A stretch of DNA of 64,000 nt from Dentipellis sp. KUC8613 (taxonomy: Eukaryota > Basidiomycota > Agaricomycetes > Russulales > Hericiaceae): the NCBI GenBank assembly GCA_002286715.1, contig NSJX01000006.1, positions 806,001 through 870,000 on the forward strand, given 5' to 3'. The translations under genes were made by a program, and so were the position numbers. The notes beneath the pieces were generated by a model. It searched no databases. It was not told the origin of the DNA and saw nothing but the letters and a program-made list of their open reading frames with translations. This document shows, piece after piece, positions 22,400 through 33,340 of the stretch. The first letter of the stretch is position 1; each line of letters begins with the position of its first letter.

Positions 22400-23705
22400 A
22401 TGCCCCCGAAAGCAGATATTAACAAGGCAGGATGGGAGCAGAGTGACTTCCCTATCCTCTGCGAAACTTGTGAGCACAATCCTCGCATCTTTGTCATTAA
22501 CTCTCGAACTGACTCCTGGAAGGCCTGGGGGACAATGCGTTCGTCCGAATGGTGCGTACCTTCTAATTATTCTTTCCCGAGACTCTGAGTCTGACCCTTT
22601 GCGTGCCTACAGTCCAAACAAGAGTACGGCCGCTCCTGTGGTACATGCGCCCGCCCGTTTACCGTGTTCCGCTGGAATCCCGGCACCGGCATGCGTTACA
22701 AGACGACCGTGATTTGCCAGACGTGCGCGAAGATCAAGAATGTCTGCCAGACATGTCTCTTGGACTTGGAGTACGGCCTGCCGACGCAGGTCCGCGACAC
22801 TGCTCTCGCGCTGCAGCATGAGGCTCCGACGAGTGATATCAACCGGGAGTACTATGCTCAGAATATGGAGGGGAAGGTGCGTCTGACTACTTTTCCTTGT
22901 ATATTGAGCGACACTGATATGCTCCTGTATAGTTGGAGGGAAACAGGAGTCTTTTGGATTCTGGGAAAGCGGCGTCTGCGGGCAAGGAGATGCTGAAGGA
23001 GCTGGCGCGCACAGACCCGTACTACAAACGCAATCGACCACATCTCTGCTCGTTCTTCGCGAAAGGCGAATGCAAGCGTGGCAATGAGTGCCCTTACAGG
23101 TGTGTATGGTGTTGCATAGCATGTGGAACGCATGTGCTGACATGCTGAGTGTAGACATGAGAAGCCTGTCGAAAACGACCTGTCCAAGCAGAACATCCAG
23201 GATCGTTATCACGGGCACAACGACCCCGTTGCTCGCAAAATCATGTCGACACACGCGGTGAACCAGGGACTCAAGCCTCCAGATGACCAGTCTGTTGTAC
23301 GTGGATTGCGTACGTGACGTTAACTATTCGCACTTACGCAGATCTAGATGTCCCTGTTCCTGTCTTCTCTTCCTGCTTCCGCTACGGAGGAGACAGTGCG
23401 CACCCGCGTTCTGCAATCTCTACCTATGATTCAGCCTGCGCAATTGCGCTCCGTGGTCTACGTAGGAAAGTCACGGTACGTCCTGTTCTATGACATACGG
23501 AAATGTTCTTCGGTCTGACATGCGTCGCAGATGTGCTTTTGTCAACTTCAAAGACCGTGCATCCGCAGAGCTGGCAGCGCAGGCCTGGGCGAATGGACTT
23601 GATATGGACTCGGAGCGGGTGGGCGTACGATGGGGTCGCAGTAAAAATCCGGCGGCGGGCAAAAACCCAGGGCCGTCCTCTGCACCCCAACCTGTAGCTG
23701 CTTGA
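22400..23705 (+). CDS. SLT11: Pre-mRNA splicing factor Slt11/Ecm2 (RBM22, Cwf5)
   Basis: Exons 22400-22469, 22523-22551, 22613-22876, 22933-23099, 23155-23296, 23348-23475, 23531-23705; 324 residues. The N-terminal zinc modules carry the paired cysteines [25 protein letters not shown] and [25 protein letters not shown] finger follows (Cys160, Cys168, Cys174, His178) in the RBM22 context [20 protein letters not shown]. The C-terminal RRM is weaker, with [20 protein letters not shown] and RCAFVNFKD. Role: part of the NTC-related set in the spliceosome, contacting U6 and the intron in the active Bact/C complexes. The 29-nt second exon restores the conserved CLGDN segment. Its upstream acceptor ends AAG. 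Confidence 0.95.
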
Positions 23706-23961
23706 TTTGGGACTCCTTGCTTTTGTTATGTAGGATACTTACTTGTTCATGCGACGCTATGTATATTCGTAATAATTGTGTCTGTACTCCAGATTATGTT
23801 CCGTAAGTGACGACCCAGGACGTGAACGAACCTAGCATACTCTCGTGTCCCCCAAACGGCAGCCATTATGAAGTCTCGTAGCAGAATAAAAGGAGTATAT
23901 GATCATAGTGATGTTGCACCAAGCGAATGTCGAGCATGTAAAGAACCTCCAGAATGATAAT

Positions 23962-25221
23962 TTATGGAACCACGAGGCCTCCAATAATGATAGAGCTCAG
24001 CCAAATAGCAAGCGGCTGGATTCCGACACCTGTCGTCAATGCGCGTCCGAAGTTGACGAGACCGGGTCCAGCTGTTAGGCATTCGACATACGGCTCAGTC
24101 AAACGGGGCTTATGACATAAATAGAGGTACTTACGACAAATTCCTTGTATACCCCATCCGACACCGAAAAGGGCAGCACCAACCACGAGCCGCGCGTCAA
24201 CATCCTTCTTCATGGCGGGGGTGTACGGTTTGCCGTATTTCTGGTAGAGGAACGAAAGCAAGGGAATGGCGCCCACTGCGAGGAACGCGAGCGAAGGATC
24301 AAATGCAGGGTTCGGGGGAAGTAACAGGAACGAGAGAACGCGCGTGGGCTCCGTGAGATTGGAAAGGCGCAACGACAGCGCAAACGATACGGCAGTCAGA
24401 ACGGATGTGAGCATACGGCGGGTGGGGCTTGTGTTCTTCTTGGGTGCAGGGGTATCAGAGGGTACGTCCTGGTAAGCACATAAGAGACGATGTTGGGAGG
24501 AAAATATATGCGGCATAAACGCACTCGACGGGAAATTACCACGGCAGCTAGGGAAGATAACGCAGAAAAGGCCAACAGGTAGCCGCTGCTGCTTTCAAGT
24601 TGAGTGTTCAAGAAGTCCGAGACCGGGGCCAGGGAATCAGAGTGCAGCGCATGAGCTGTAATCACACCGGTCGTGAAGAAGGTCGCAACCGCGACGGCCG
24701 ACCTAATTGCCTGTTCTCAGTGATCATACGAGTGCATATATGCACATATGCCTGACCTGAGAGAGAACCGCGATAGCCCGCAGAGCATGTGCCTAAGACA
24801 CCATCAATCTATGAGCATATAGTCACGTCGCGTCAATAATTGGCGCCTTATTCACCCTGACGTGCAACCGTTCGACAACTGCAGGGGCAGATTCACGCGT
24901 CAGAACGTTCAAGTAAATTTCAGACTCGACATTTTCACGTACTTTGGTACCCAGTCCGACCAACAAACCGGACGCTACCATCCTCAGCGGCGAGTAATTG
25001 AGCACAACAGGCGCGAGGCCATCAATCTTGCCTATCAGCAGGCCTCCGAGGACCAGGCCGAGTACGGCAGCCACATCCTCTTTCCTGCCTTTGACCGCGC
25101 GGTGCATGAATCCAGATATGCCGAAAATGCTGCCATTCAAAGTGAGAAGCGCGTGCACAGGAAACGCCAGGCCGAGGCCGCCCAGGAAGGACTGGAGGGA
25201 GGTTGCCGAAACGGAAGACAT
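23962..25221 (-). CDS. YeeE/YedE-type thiosulfate (sulfur) transporter
   Basis: Exons in coding order: 25221-24943, 24878-24856, 24792-24757, 24702-24540, 24468-24135, 24071-23962; 314 residues. Multiple hydrophobic helices and two inverted half-repeats follow the Sulf_transp (YeeE/YedE, TsuA) pattern: LNGSIFGISG then LSNGCTSGHMLCGLSRFSLR in the first half, and FGVGWGIQGICPGPGLVNFG in the second. The conserved cysteines of these motifs are those used in bacterial TsuA for thiosulfate passage. Two tiny exons (23 and 36 nt) encode the entire NGCTSGHMLCG motif. Role: probable uptake of thiosulfate or a related sulfur species across the plasma membrane or an organelle membrane. Substrate in fungi is inferred, not shown. 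Confidence 0.85.
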
Positions 25222-25739
25222 CGTCACAACTGGCGGTGGCGGTGGACGTGTCTCGCGCGCCGGAGATGAAATTGGGAGGAAGAGACGACGACGGCGACAG
25301 GGGGGCTAGCAGGCAGGGCGGGGCAAGTCGCAGTACATATTGAACAAGCTGGGCTTTTATTCCTGTGGGGGGACCTCAGGGATATACGATTCGGCGAGAC
25401 CGGGGCACGTCTCTGCTTGCCAAGCACCTGCAAATCACACGTGACGTTTATTGCTCGCTAAATCGCGTCCTCTCTTCCGACCAGCTAGAAGAGCGTGTCA
25501 AAACAAGCTCAAGTCGACATCCGAGCATGACGGTCTATGATTCAACGTGCTACTATTGATACAGAGGTGAGCAGAAGCGAAACAAGCTATGGCTACAGGG
25601 GGGTGAGTGTCCGTGATAAATCAATGTAAATAATACCTATTAGTCCGGGCGCAGTATAACGATGTAGGGTAGGGAGGGTGCTGCATTAATAAGAAGGCTC
25701 TGTAGAGTATTACGCAGCTGCGCAAGATGGGATCAAACC
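25222..25739. other. Promoter region of the sulfur transporter
   Basis: 518 bp between the stop of the seven-helix protein and the start of the transporter, both leftward. No clear regulatory motif could be identified by eye. Confidence 0.5.
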
Positions 25740-27018
25740 TCAGGGTTCAGGTGTAGATGGCCGACTCGTGGCAGCGGCGAGCGCGAGCGTGGACATGTCC
25801 GAGAAATTGCAGTGCTGGAATGCTCTGGGCGTGGCATCGTTCAGAGTGCTTTCTGAGCCATAGGAGGCGGCAGCATCGTATTGGCTAAAGCCGAGTCGCA
25901 CTTGGATCCACAGAACTGCTGGAACCAGACTGACGACTAGAAAGGCAATCAGAGTGACGTTGGAAACCAAGGTCGTCCCGATCGAAAGTCATAAACCTAC
26001 TTTGAATCAAGGGAGTGGAGAGCTGTATCGGGCCATCAGCTTCTTTCCCTTGATAGAGGAAAATATGTACCCACCAACGTAACCCCGGAATTCTTGGTAA
26101 GAAACAGCACGAGAGTCACGAGCATGAGCACGGGGTAGAAGAGGCACGATTCCACCAGATTAGTGATCAGGACAAAGTATAGAGACGTGTTCGTTTTCCT
26201 GCAGATCACGCTCTGCACTGCACGATCCGCCCGGATTATACGAGCAAGAATCAGCACGCTGACTGTCACATCCGTGACGAAAGGGAGCACAAATAGTCCG
26301 GGCGCGAAACTCTCAAGGGTGGGAGTGAACATTGAAGAGCTTGTTTCCGGATGCACCGTGTTCCACAGGATCATAAATGCGCTCACTGATCGGAAGATTA
26401 GCTCGAGTCATTCCAGATGGCTATATAGTAGGGTTCGACTGACCAGCCGTCCCTAATACGGTGAGGCAGGGGAACACGACGATCCAGATATTCCTTTGAT
26501 AGACGATATACAAGCGAAAAATCTGCATTCATATTATGAATGTCTAATAAACGCAAGGAAAAAGATGGTCGATCTTACGAGCAAGGCATCGGCTATGATC
26601 ATGTTGGCCGACATCAGGCCTTTGCATATGACGCTGGTCAAGGTGGCCACGTTGTTGAAGTAGGTCTCCGGAAGTTCCGGTCTTGCGCGGAAGAAGGCAA
26701 CCTGAAGACCCCGAATTGTGAAAGCCTGCCGATACAGTCAGGCGACTATTACTGGAATGAAACAAGGAATACCGACGAAGTGTACAGACGATATGATGAA
26801 CATTGCGCCGATCACGAGGAGAATGACCTTATTTGTGTGCGTTTGCTCTTTGTATTGCCGCCTGAAAACGCAGATGCAGCCAAAGAGGACGCTTAGATAG
26901 ATGCCTGAAGGATATCTATCAGAAAGTCTGATATAAATGAACTCAAGAGTATGAACACACCATATAGCAAAGCTTCGAGGATGGCGCCATAGAGATGAGC
27001 TTCAGCACTATTGAGCAT
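25740..27018 (-). CDS. Seven-helix basidiomycete membrane protein (DUF6534-like)
   Basis: Exons in coding order: 27018-26957, 26915-26777, 26725-26579, 26522-26444, 26385-26075, 26022-26001, 25936-25740; 318 residues. About seven hydrophobic segments are visible, including AILEALLYGVYPSGIYLSVL, VILLVIGAMFIISSVHFAF, IWIVVFPCLTVLG, FAPGLFVLPFVTDVTVSVL and CLFYPVLMLVTLVLFLT. The loop IIADALLIFRLYIVYQRN matches the conserved segment of the large uncharacterised family of integral membrane proteins expanded in Agaricomycetes. The cytosolic tail is short and Ser-rich. Function unknown; receptor-like topology is inference. Intron 1 is only 41 nt and the second donor (GTCGGT) is weak, so these borders are the least certain. 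Confidence 0.75.
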
Positions 27019-27961
27019 GCTAATTTTGCGGTATGCGTTGGCGCGATTGCACACCGGAGCTGCATACTGAATGCAGACTTATATATGGAATCAACGCTGT
27101 ACTTCTTGCTAACGTTGCTCCGCCTTGTAGATGAGTCGCCAAACACTTTGAATGTTGTAAGAGAAAGGCGCCCGAGAAGACGAGGGCGTTTAGGAACAGG
27201 TACCGAACTTGACACAGCACAGGCGGCAAAAAGCAGCGGGTGTGAACATCTGGAGTGGGTTTCTCTTCATAGAGAGCACATGGTGCTTTCGGAATCATAG
27301 TGGCGAAACTGCAAAGTGTGAGTCCAATGCCAGACCTTGCTGTGAGTCGCGGTTCCGAATTCTGGAGGGCGGGCTTCGCTCCAGCAGACCTGCTTGCTAG
27401 GCAGCATATTCGGTACTCTGTTCGCCCGGTGAAGCGGTTACGTCAAGCAATAACACTGCAGTGAGGTACTTGGGCATTTAGACATCCACCAGTATGCCAT
27501 AGTTCTGTCCACCAGGGACAACCTCCACTGATTGATGCGGCCACGGAAGTCCTATCCACTTCGGGTGGGCACCAACGATGCCGAGTCAACCCACGTGGAC
27601 AGGGGCGAGCGTCTAGGATGAGACGTTGAAGGAAACATATCAGCTATATGCGATACGAATAAATTGTCTGAATCCTCCGCCGAACGAGGACGAAACAGAA
27701 AAACCAAACAACGCAGTAAGCAACTTACTTGGCAAAAATCGATCTCCATCTTTCTCAACCCGGAGCAGCTTCTAAAAGGTACATGATCATGGTTGGGCAT
27801 GGCATGATCATCGATATACATAAGAACCCATGCTGGCGCCGCGGCTAGCGTCTTGCAGGGCGTTGAGTAATAGTGGCCTTCAAACCCGGGCATATGGATG
27901 ATTGCCTGAGCACCTACATATCTGTCAAAGACCAAGACCAGCTGCGGAATCCTTTCGCAAG
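27019..27961. other. Divergent intergenic region
   Basis: About 940 bp between the seven-helix gene (leftward) and the phosphatase (rightward). Overlapping short ORFs have no motif. Palindromic ATGATCATG-type sequences occur near 27,785-27,810, without an assigned role. Confidence 0.5.
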
Positions 27962-29129
27962 ATGGTAGACGCAACTCTCGACGATGCAGAGCTTCGGCTC
28001 CTGACCTCCGCGCCGTTCGTGACCGTCGACGGCGTCATCAACATCCGAGATGTCGGTGGCTATCCCACGGCCCTGGACTCGACCACCATCGTCAAGACCG
28101 GGATATTATATCGCTCAGGGGAGCCCACCCGTCTCACGGCCAAGGGCAGCGAACAGCTCCGTGCCTTGGGCATCCGGAAGGTCTTTGACTTACGCTCGGA
28201 AGCGGAGATAAAGAAGTACAAGTCGCCTACCCCCGAGATTGAAGGCGTAGAGTTCGTTAGGATCCCGGTATCTCAGGATGAGGCGTATGACCCAGTCAGC
28301 CTTGCGAAGAGGTGCGCTCGGATCTCTAAACATGCGCATCGTCGACGATGACTCCTTATTTTGTTTCTAATGCAGACTGGATGACTTCTCAGCCAACACG
28401 GCACAGGTTCGTCCGACACTTTATTGAGCGTTTCTGTATTGGCGCCCAGCAAACGCAGGGGATTCACGCTGACTGTTGTAATTCATATGTACCCATAGGC
28501 ATTTGCCAAGCTGTACGATGGGATCTTAGATCATGGAGGACCTGCATTCGGGACTATTTTCAGGCATATCAAGGACCGCCCGGACGAGCCTTGCCTTATA
28601 CATTGCACAGGTCAGTTCAGGCCTGACTTTTAGACTTGTAACACTTCTTCACCACAACCCCATCCACCCCAGCCGGCAAGGATAGGACCGGCGTGTTCAC
28701 CGCGCTGTACCTGAACGTGAGTCAATTCTGACGGAGATACGTCTTCAGTCCATGTGCATAATCTAAACCTGTCCTTGAAATGTCACAGCTCCTGGGTGTC
28801 AGCGACGACGATGTCGCGAAGGATTACAATCTGACAGAAGTCGGGCTCAAGCCCATGTGGCCCGTCCTCCTTGCACGTTTCAAGAATGAGCCAGTTTTCA
28901 AGGACAATTGGGACGCCACGCTGAAGATGGCATCTGCGAGGTATGCTGAGGCCGCTATCGGTCAAGCACGGCGAACTGACATTGTGACATTAGTCCCGAG
29001 ACGATCAAGACGACTCTCGCTACCGTCCGCGAACAATATGGCGGAGTTGAAGGTTACTTGAAGGCGAAGGCGAATCTGACGGACGAAGACCTCGCGACGA
29101 TCAGACAGAACGCCTTGAATCGCCAGTAG
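27962..29129 (+). CDS. Tyrosine phosphatase family protein (Y_phosphatase3)
   Basis: Exons 27962-28311, 28376-28406, 28499-28610, 28673-28716, 28789-28940, 28994-29129; 274 residues. The N-terminus has the family hallmark VINIRDVGGYPT and LYRSGEPTRLTAKGSEQL, then VFDLRSEAEI. The catalytic P-loop is H162-C163-T-A-G-K-D-R169-T-G, with the nucleophile Cys163 and the phosphate-binding Arg169. The C-terminal SPETIKTTLATVREQYGG is also typical (PF13350 group, related to bacterial and oomycete lipid or protein phosphatases). The active-site HCT/AGKDRTG is split across an intron of 62 nt. Substrate unknown; phosphoinositide or phosphotyrosine are both possible. DUF726 gene follows 280 bp downstream on the same strand. 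Confidence 0.92.
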
Positions 29130-29409
29130 TGTGGTTCTCGACCGGAGATGTAGACTAGATCACATATAGATGTCATTCGGAAATGTGGATGTTTTGGTTT
29201 GAATGTTGTATGTTGGACAGGCTCAGCTGGACAGCTGCTATCGCCGACAGACATGATGTCGAAACAAACAGAGTATAGCCTCGACGGTGGCGGATCCATA
29301 TGCAGGTCTGATCATGACGACGCCGCCGCTCCGCACGCCGACGCACAGCAGCGTCTACTAATCCCTCGGATGTGTCCTCTTCGCTTCCTATCTCTCCACA
29401 GAGCCGGAC

Positions 29410-31276
29410 ATGGCAGATCTGACCAAACTTACCCCGCCCAAGGACCTGTCTGAACCTGAGCGCCAGAGCATCTTCGACCATGTCTTCCGAAGACTTGCAG
29501 GGCACTACCATGCGGCCGAGTTATACGCCCTCGCCGAATACTCACTGTCGCCTCTGCCTGAGCCAGCGAAGGCCAAGATCAGGGATGCTTATCTAGAAGA
29601 AATCAGAGTCTGGGGACAAGCTCTCCTCGACGTTACGTGGATAGCGTGCCAGGAACCAGGTGGAGGTGCGTTCGACAAGCAGCTACATAGGTACTCACAC
29701 CCAGCATCCGAATCTTCAATTCAACAGGGAAATGCCCCGAACTCGACCCGCTGTCCGATTCATCGGTTGGTGATCTGCCGCATCTCCCACCACAAGAGGT
29801 CGTCTGCAAGATCCTAAACACCATCCTCTTCCTCCACGTCACCACCACGAAACAATACTCCGCCCGCACACGCTCCTTCTTAGCGCAATTCGGGACCACA
29901 GATGAAAGCACTGTAGCAGACACTCTTAAGAACCCCGATGCTGCGCTCAAGGAGGCACAGAAGCAGGTCAAGATGGCAAAGGAGGAGCACGCCGCGCGGG
30001 GCAAGATATTGCGTAGAGTCGGCATGGGCTTGGGTGCCGTTGCAGGCGGTGTCCTCGTCGGTGTGACTGGCGGCCTCGCTGCTCCTCTGGTGGGAGCTGG
30101 CGTCGCCGCCGTACTGGGCACTCTAGGCGTAGGCGGAACTGCGATCGGCATACTGGCGAGCGGCCTCGCTAGTTCGTCTGTGATCTGTGGTGCGCTGTTC
30201 GGTGTATATGGAGCACGTTCGACTGCCAACATGGTTGAGCGGCATACGAGGGAAATCAGAGATCTGGCGGTGCTCCCTGTTCATCCGCCGAAGGAAACAT
30301 TGGCTGTTTGCTTGTGCGTCAGTGGTTGGCTCTCGTCGCCAGAGGATGTCACCGCCCCGTGGACAGTCCTTGGCGGCGATGATACGTTCGCTCTTCAATG
30401 GGTAATACCCCCAACAGGCATGCTCATTGACGGCGTAGTGCTTATTCAGGTTTGCAGGAAGTAGAAGCACTAGAAGAACTGTCAAATGCCCTGTACACGG
30501 TCATCAAGACCCAGGCAATGCGCTATGTCAAGGCGGAGATCATCAAGAGGACCGTCCTCGCCAGTCTCATGATGGCGCTTTCGCCCATTGCCTGGCTGCA
30601 GATCGGCCGAGTTGTAGGTACGTCGAACCCCTTCGACTCGCCGATCAGCGCCCGATGTTAATATATCGTAGATAACCCTTGGATGAATGCGAAGGCCCTC
30701 GCCACCAAAGCAGGCGCAGTCCTCGCCGACCTGGTCGCCTCGCGCGCCTTTGGCAACCGCCCGATCACCCTCACCGGCTTCTCGCTAGGATCGCTCGTGA
30801 TCTTTGAGGCTCTGCGCCTTCTCTCCGAGCTCCCGCCATCCAAGACTGTCCACCTCATCGAAGATGTCTTTCTTTACGGCGCACCCATATCCCCCGACCC
30901 GGCGGTGTGGTCTTCCGTCCGCCGTGTGGTCAGCGGGAGACTGGTCAACGGGTACGGCAAGGAGGACTACATCCTCGCCGTCCTGTCGAGGGCGTCGAAC
31001 GCGAGCTGGGCCGTGGCTGGGCTCCAGCCTGTGGACGTGCACGGCGTGGAGAACATCGAGTGCGAGGAGGTCGATGGGCATATCAAGTGGCGGGGCTTGA
31101 TCGGGCGTTGTCTCCTGCTCTCCGAGGTGCCCGGCGTGGACGAGGCTGAGATCGGGAGGCAGAGCAAGGTCGCGGAGAGGATTGAGAAGTTTATGGAGAT
31201 GTCAGAGGAAGAGATGGAGGAAGCGTTGAAGTCCGGACCTGGAGGTGTCGAGAAGACTGCGCCGAGCAACACCTAG
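29410..31276 (+). CDS. DUF726 membrane alpha/beta hydrolase (TMCO4/Mil1-like)
   Basis: Exons 29410-29665, 29728-30401, 30458-30617, 30672-31276; 564 residues. A long Gly/Ala-rich hydrophobic block (about residues 195-265, e.g. GLGAVAGGVLVGVTGGLAAP) probably forms hairpins in the membrane. It is followed by the hydrolase part with the nucleophile elbow GFSLGS (Ser401), LIEDVFLYGAPISPDP and a C-terminal YILAVLSRAS-x-VAGLQPV block. These define the DUF726 family, which includes human TMCO4 and yeast Mil1; Mil1 interacts with the AP-1 coat. The acyl hydrolase activity is inferred from the Ser motif only. The start ATG directly precedes the conserved helical N-terminus. Confidence 0.88.
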
Positions 31277-31546
31277 ACAACATTAGAGCCATCGCGGAAG
31301 TACGATTGCATACCCCTCTGTCCAGTGACCCGACCTTTTTACAGTGACGACCGCATATGTAGAATTGCCCCATGTACAGTAGCACGATACATTGTTGTGC
31401 AATAGGATCGGAGAAGCTAAGTGGTAGGCGTCAAATAGTTCAGAGTCTCGAAGACCGCCGAGTGCATATACTGTATACATGCTAAAATGTCCATCCGTCA
31501 GGTATGCTAGTAATAGTGTTCTAGAACGAAGTCCGTAGTCGTAACG

Positions 31547-32915
31547 CTAAGAGCCGGAACCGTTAATCAAGCCGCCCAGTTCCCCTGCAATGTCACCTAA
31601 CCCGAGCTGCTTTATGATGTCCTAAGGCAAGTATAGAGGTGTGAGTGTGTGGCTCGTCGACGAACTGCTTATGGACTGCTTACCTGGATGTCTTGTCCTG
31701 ATATCGGGCAGGCGAAGCTGAGTTTGTTACTGATCACCGGAGAGATGACGATGAACAAAACACGCAGTCCCAACTGAGAATCGCGCAACACCGAGTCAGA
31801 GAAGTACTCGTCCGAAAAGCATAGGTAAACTCACGGTGATCTTGTAATTCACTTGGATTTTCTGCTGCGGGCTTCCCAAGCACCTCGTAACCAAATCGAT
31901 GATGATGGCTTGGTTAGGGTCTGAGCTCTCAGTGTATTTGAATTGGAAGGGGAAGGTGAAGTTCGCGTTGGTGTGTGAGTGGAAGACGATGTTGTCTATT
32001 TCTCCTCCTCCGACTTCCGTGTTGTTGATAGGGTAGAATAGCTGTACGGATGTCCAGTCAGCCGCCTGTGTCGTGTGTCATGCTGCCAAGATAACTCACG
32101 TCGACCTTGATCCGCCTGAAGTTCACAGCGAAGTAGTTGGGGTTGTCCACTCTGTCAGGAAAGGGGTCAGCGTTCGCCTACAGCCACTCGATCGCTAGCC
32201 GTACCCGATGATTACGTCCAGGTTTATTTCGAGGCCGTCGTCAAGAACTTGGAACTGTGAGAAAGGCGATGAGCAATGCTTCGTGCTATTCTAAGAGCCC
32301 CAGATACAACATACCACGCTCCCGTTGGTAGGTGTGGTGATGTCGCCGAGAGTGACATTGGGCGGTCGGATCCACTGCACACTCTGTCAGCACGAGACCT
32401 CCGAGTAAGATGGTTGTATGCACGCACCAGTGCCAATGAAAGCAGAATCCCGATAAGCAAGAAAATTACGACGAGGATTATGCATCCACAGAACCTGCAG
32501 AAGCAGCGTGGCCGGCTCCCCTGAAGCCAGTTTAGCTCAGCGGCCCATACAGTAGAAACAAAGCTCACTTTTGTCCACAAGTTGCCCCGATGGTCATAAC
32601 GGTACGCCCTCAAGCTGCGTGCGGTCCTGGGGGACGGAACCTCAACTTTCTCGACCTCCACGATGGTAGACATGCTGGAAGGGGCGGGACGTACCCTGTG
32701 CGCGGAACGGCAGCGAATGTCTCCTCCTCTTTCGTTGTTCCCGAAATCTGGCTCGGGTCGAAAGGGGGGTCGTCTCTGTATCCGCCGTCGTAGCCCCCCT
32801 GGTCATAAGTGTCGTGTGGTTGGCGGCTGTAGGGGTCGAATGGGGCTGCATCTTGGGTGTAGAGGTTCTGCTGAGACGGGTATGCCTGGCGTTGGTATGG
32901 CGCCCCGTACGACAT
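31547..32915 (-). CDS. LEA2-domain single-pass membrane protein
   Basis: Nine exons in coding order: 32915-32695, 32626-32569, 32520-32428, 32374-32315, 32254-32205, 32151-32100, 32041-31835, 31773-31684, 31621-31547; 301 residues. A Tyr/Gln/Asp-rich cytosolic N-terminus leads to RYDHRGNLWTKGSRPRCFCR, then a transmembrane helix at about 104-124. The rest is a beta-rich extracytosolic LEA2 (water-stress, PF03168) domain with WIRPPNVTLGDITTP, FQVLDDGLEINLDVIIGVDN and FAVNFRRIKVDLFYPINNT. This is the same topology as plant NDR1/HIN1-like and fungal vacuolar LEA2 proteins. Function in fungi is poorly known; lipid binding or vacuole and cell-surface roles are inference. Confidence 0.85.
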
Positions 32916-33340
32916 GCTGGATGTCCGAAGGTGAAGGGGAAAGGATTATAGACGACCTCGGACAGTGTCCAGCGCTGCCCCTTCGATACAGGTGGTGGTG
33001 AGGGGAGATGGAGAGTGTGAGACCCAGGCTGGAGCTTCACTTCTTCAGATGACGGCGCCAACCGGCCACCCAGTTGCTGCGCTGCGACCCTGGGCTTGGC
33101 TGTGCACAGCAAACGACGCGCCTGAGACCTCGCCGCTTTCTCAACTCAAAGTGCTCACATTTCTCATGCCACGGCGTGACGTGAACAACATCATTCATGG
33201 GAGGGTCAAGTCAACAACTGAATATCTGGCCAGTGCGGGTATACAGAGAAATGAAAACACGGATATCTATGTAGCTGTAGGCGATACACGAGGAAATGAC
33301 GAAAGTGGACATGGGCGCTGTGGGGAACTCGCCAAGATCA
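32916..33340. other. Spacer and LEA2 gene promoter
   Basis: 425 bp between the stop of the RING protein and the start of the LEA2 gene, both leftward. A C/T-rich stretch on the minus strand upstream of the LEA2 ATG is the only visible feature. Confidence 0.5.
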
